Made by a program: the position numbers and the translations under genes. 64,000 bases of DNA. Source: Allacma fusca. Taxonomy: Eukaryota > Arthropoda > Collembola > Symphypleona > Sminthuridae. Under the pieces are notes generated by a model. It made no database searches. It saw only the letters and a program-made list of their open reading frames with translations, and was not told the origin of the DNA. Location: positions 43,325,067-43,389,066 of the forward strand of contig OX359245.1 in assembly GCA_947179485.1 (NCBI GenBank). Direction: 5' to 3'. Positions 62,901 to 64,000 of the stretch are shown one piece after another. The number at the start of each line of letters is the position of its first letter. The first letter of the stretch is position 1.

Positions 62901-63367
62901 CCACCATGTCCCCAGACGAAGATCCTTGACAAATGCAGTAAATGGATCTGCTGGCGTTGGGCGTAGAACATGCGGGAGGTGGATCCAAGCACACTACGGG
63001 AGTACCGCGTAAACCCAAAAATGCAGCCTGCAAACAAAACATACGAAATGTATCTCACTCTTTTCTAAAGAACAATAGCTGAAATACTCACTTTTAAAGC
63101 GGAATGCTTCCTAAGATACCAACTTGACAAAAACTTCCGATCCCTCTCGAGCTGCTTTGGGTAAAACTCAGCAACCAACTGTCCCCATAGATCTGATTTT
63201 CGGTAGTAACCAGCAGATTGCCAACCATCAGCGTTATTACAAATCTTGCTCATAACAGATGCTATTTCCAATGCGGTACACCTGCTCCATTTGGCACCTT
63301 TACGATAGAATTTCCCACGTTTCACTAGACCTAAACTGATGTCCCCAGTTTTGTCGACGTTCGCCAT
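56930..63367 (-). CDS. PHD finger / DDE transposase / USP-like protease fusion, 14 exons
   Basis: Fourteen minus-strand exons (63367-63092, 63027-62754, 62673-62440, 62386-62156, 62104-61738, 61664-61454, 61393-61020, 60950-60520, 60429-60031, 59965-59701, 59636-59274, 59154-58770, 57459-57262, 57100-56930) join in frame into 1392 aa with no stop. In order: an N-terminal W-rich region; a PHD finger at residues 123-166 (C4HC3: C123, C125, C136, C139, H144, C147, C163, C166); an acidic Ser-rich linker; a Cys/His region (CCVPNC, CTHKPHC); an RHP-box near 490; a MULE-like catalytic core with candidates D596 (HLDATGG), D675 (TDFS), a C-x2-H motif and E894 (PVENW); then a module resembling ubiquitin-specific proteases, with C1038 in VNTCSFDN, a C-x2-C pair at 1171-1174 and H1237 in GGHF. 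A basic tail ends it. AATAAA follows the stop directly. It could be an intact transposon or a domesticated gene. Family names are inference. Confidence 0.72.
57460..58769 (-). other. Long intron 12 of the transposase-fusion gene
   Basis: The donor GTAAGT at 58769 follows GTGGCT, and the acceptor tgttgtag lies at 57460-57461. It is the only intron of the gene longer than 200 bp apart from intron 13. If unspliced, exon 12 would run on to a stop at 58731 and the basic C-terminus would be lost. No separate gene is seen inside. Confidence 0.55.
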
Positions 63368-63369
63368 CT

Positions 63370-64000
63370 ACCAAATTAAAAAAAAATTGACGCAGGCAAA
63401 AGGATCCGACGGCGAATTTGATTCTGAGGTCAGAATTGATTCCGGCCAACCGGGATAGAAATAAAACTGGGGGTGCCCTTATTTTCGCAGGGTTTTAAAT
63501 TTTCAAAGATTTTTAAAAAATTCGGATTTGTCCAAATTCAAATAAAATTGATGAAGGTAGAAGTAATCGTCCACGGAGAATTTGATTCTAATGTCAGATT
63601 TGAATCCGGCCAGCCGAGTTAGAAATATAACTGGGGGTGCCCTTATTTTCGCGTGGTTTTAAATTTTCAAAGATTTTTAAAAAATTCGGATTTGTCTAAA
63701 TTCAAATAAAATTGATGAAGGTAGAAGTAATCGACCACGGAGAATTTGATTCTAATGTCAGATTTGAATCCGGCCAGCCGAGTTAGAAATATAACTGGGG
63801 GTGCCCTTATTTTCGCGTGGTTTTAAAACTTCAAAGATTTTTAAAAAATTCGGATTTGTCCAAATTCAAATAAAATTGATAAAGGTAGAAGTAATCGACC
63901 ACGGAGAATTTGATTCTGAGGTCAGAATTGATTCCGGCCAACCGGGTTAGAAATAAAACTGGGGGTGCCCTTATTTTTGCGTGGTTTTAAAACTTCAAAG
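63370..64000. repeat. 164-bp tandem array abutting the transposase-fusion start
   Basis: aactgggggtgcccttattt recurs at 63465, 63629, 63793 and 63957, exactly 164 bp apart, and the array continues past the window end. Units differ at few positions (gaggtcagaattgatt or aatgtcagatttgaat). The first, more diverged unit begins two or three bases upstream of the start codon on the minus strand, so the array would serve as 5' flank or leader. It may be a subterminal repeat array of the element that carries the gene. Confidence 0.9.

Overview
The window is animal nuclear DNA. It has spliced genes with GT-AG introns, several as short as 60-130 bp, sparse coding sequence, and a dense load of cut-and-paste transposons. 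The gene content (trypsin-like proteases, fast-evolving seven-TM chemoreceptor-like genes, and a microbial-type class I terpene synthase in an animal genome) points to an arthropod. A springtail (Collembola) is most likely, because canonical terpene synthases are known there; this is inference, since no species marker is present.

Layout. 0.4-19.8 kb: three copies of a seven-TM chemoreceptor-like gene. Copy A is a frameshifted first exon, copy B is a pseudogene swollen by a 4-kb hAT-like element, and copy C is intact (412 aa). The introns and spacers hold hAT-like elements with 8-bp target duplications, a 2.4-kb foldback, a Tc1/mariner-type MITE and a LINE reverse-transcriptase fragment split by a hAT insertion. 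21.7-23.7 kb: a terpene synthase with its own TATA box, a 43-bp tandem repeat in its probable leader, one small 5'UTR intron and one uninterrupted coding exon. 24.8-25.7 kb: an LLP-homolog (LLPH) nucleolar protein gene. 29.6-34.2 kb: two paralogous four-exon secreted trypsin-like proteases with identical exon architecture, and between them a membrane-protein exon on the minus strand.

35.7-53.2 kb: a family of four tiny secreted-peptide genes. All share the same plan: a start exon ending two bases after ATG, a phase-2 intron, a signal/propeptide exon, a phase-0 intron, then a final exon with the mature module. Three end in a six-cysteine inhibitor-cystine-knot (knottin) pattern and one has lost the cysteines. 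The cluster is split by a 5.85-kb PIF/Harbinger-type element (3-bp CTG target duplication) that itself holds a 2-kb hAT-like element carrying about 20 copies of a 39-bp minisatellite. Most units contain a DR5-spaced pair of nuclear-receptor half-sites.

56.9-63.4 kb, minus strand: 14 exons that splice in frame into one 1392-aa protein. It has a PHD finger, a MULE-like DDE transposase core and a C-terminal domain resembling a ubiquitin-specific protease. A 164-bp tandem array starts immediately upstream of its ATG and runs off the window. The two most interesting items are the knottin-type peptide family and this PHD-transposase-protease gene, followed by the terpene synthase.
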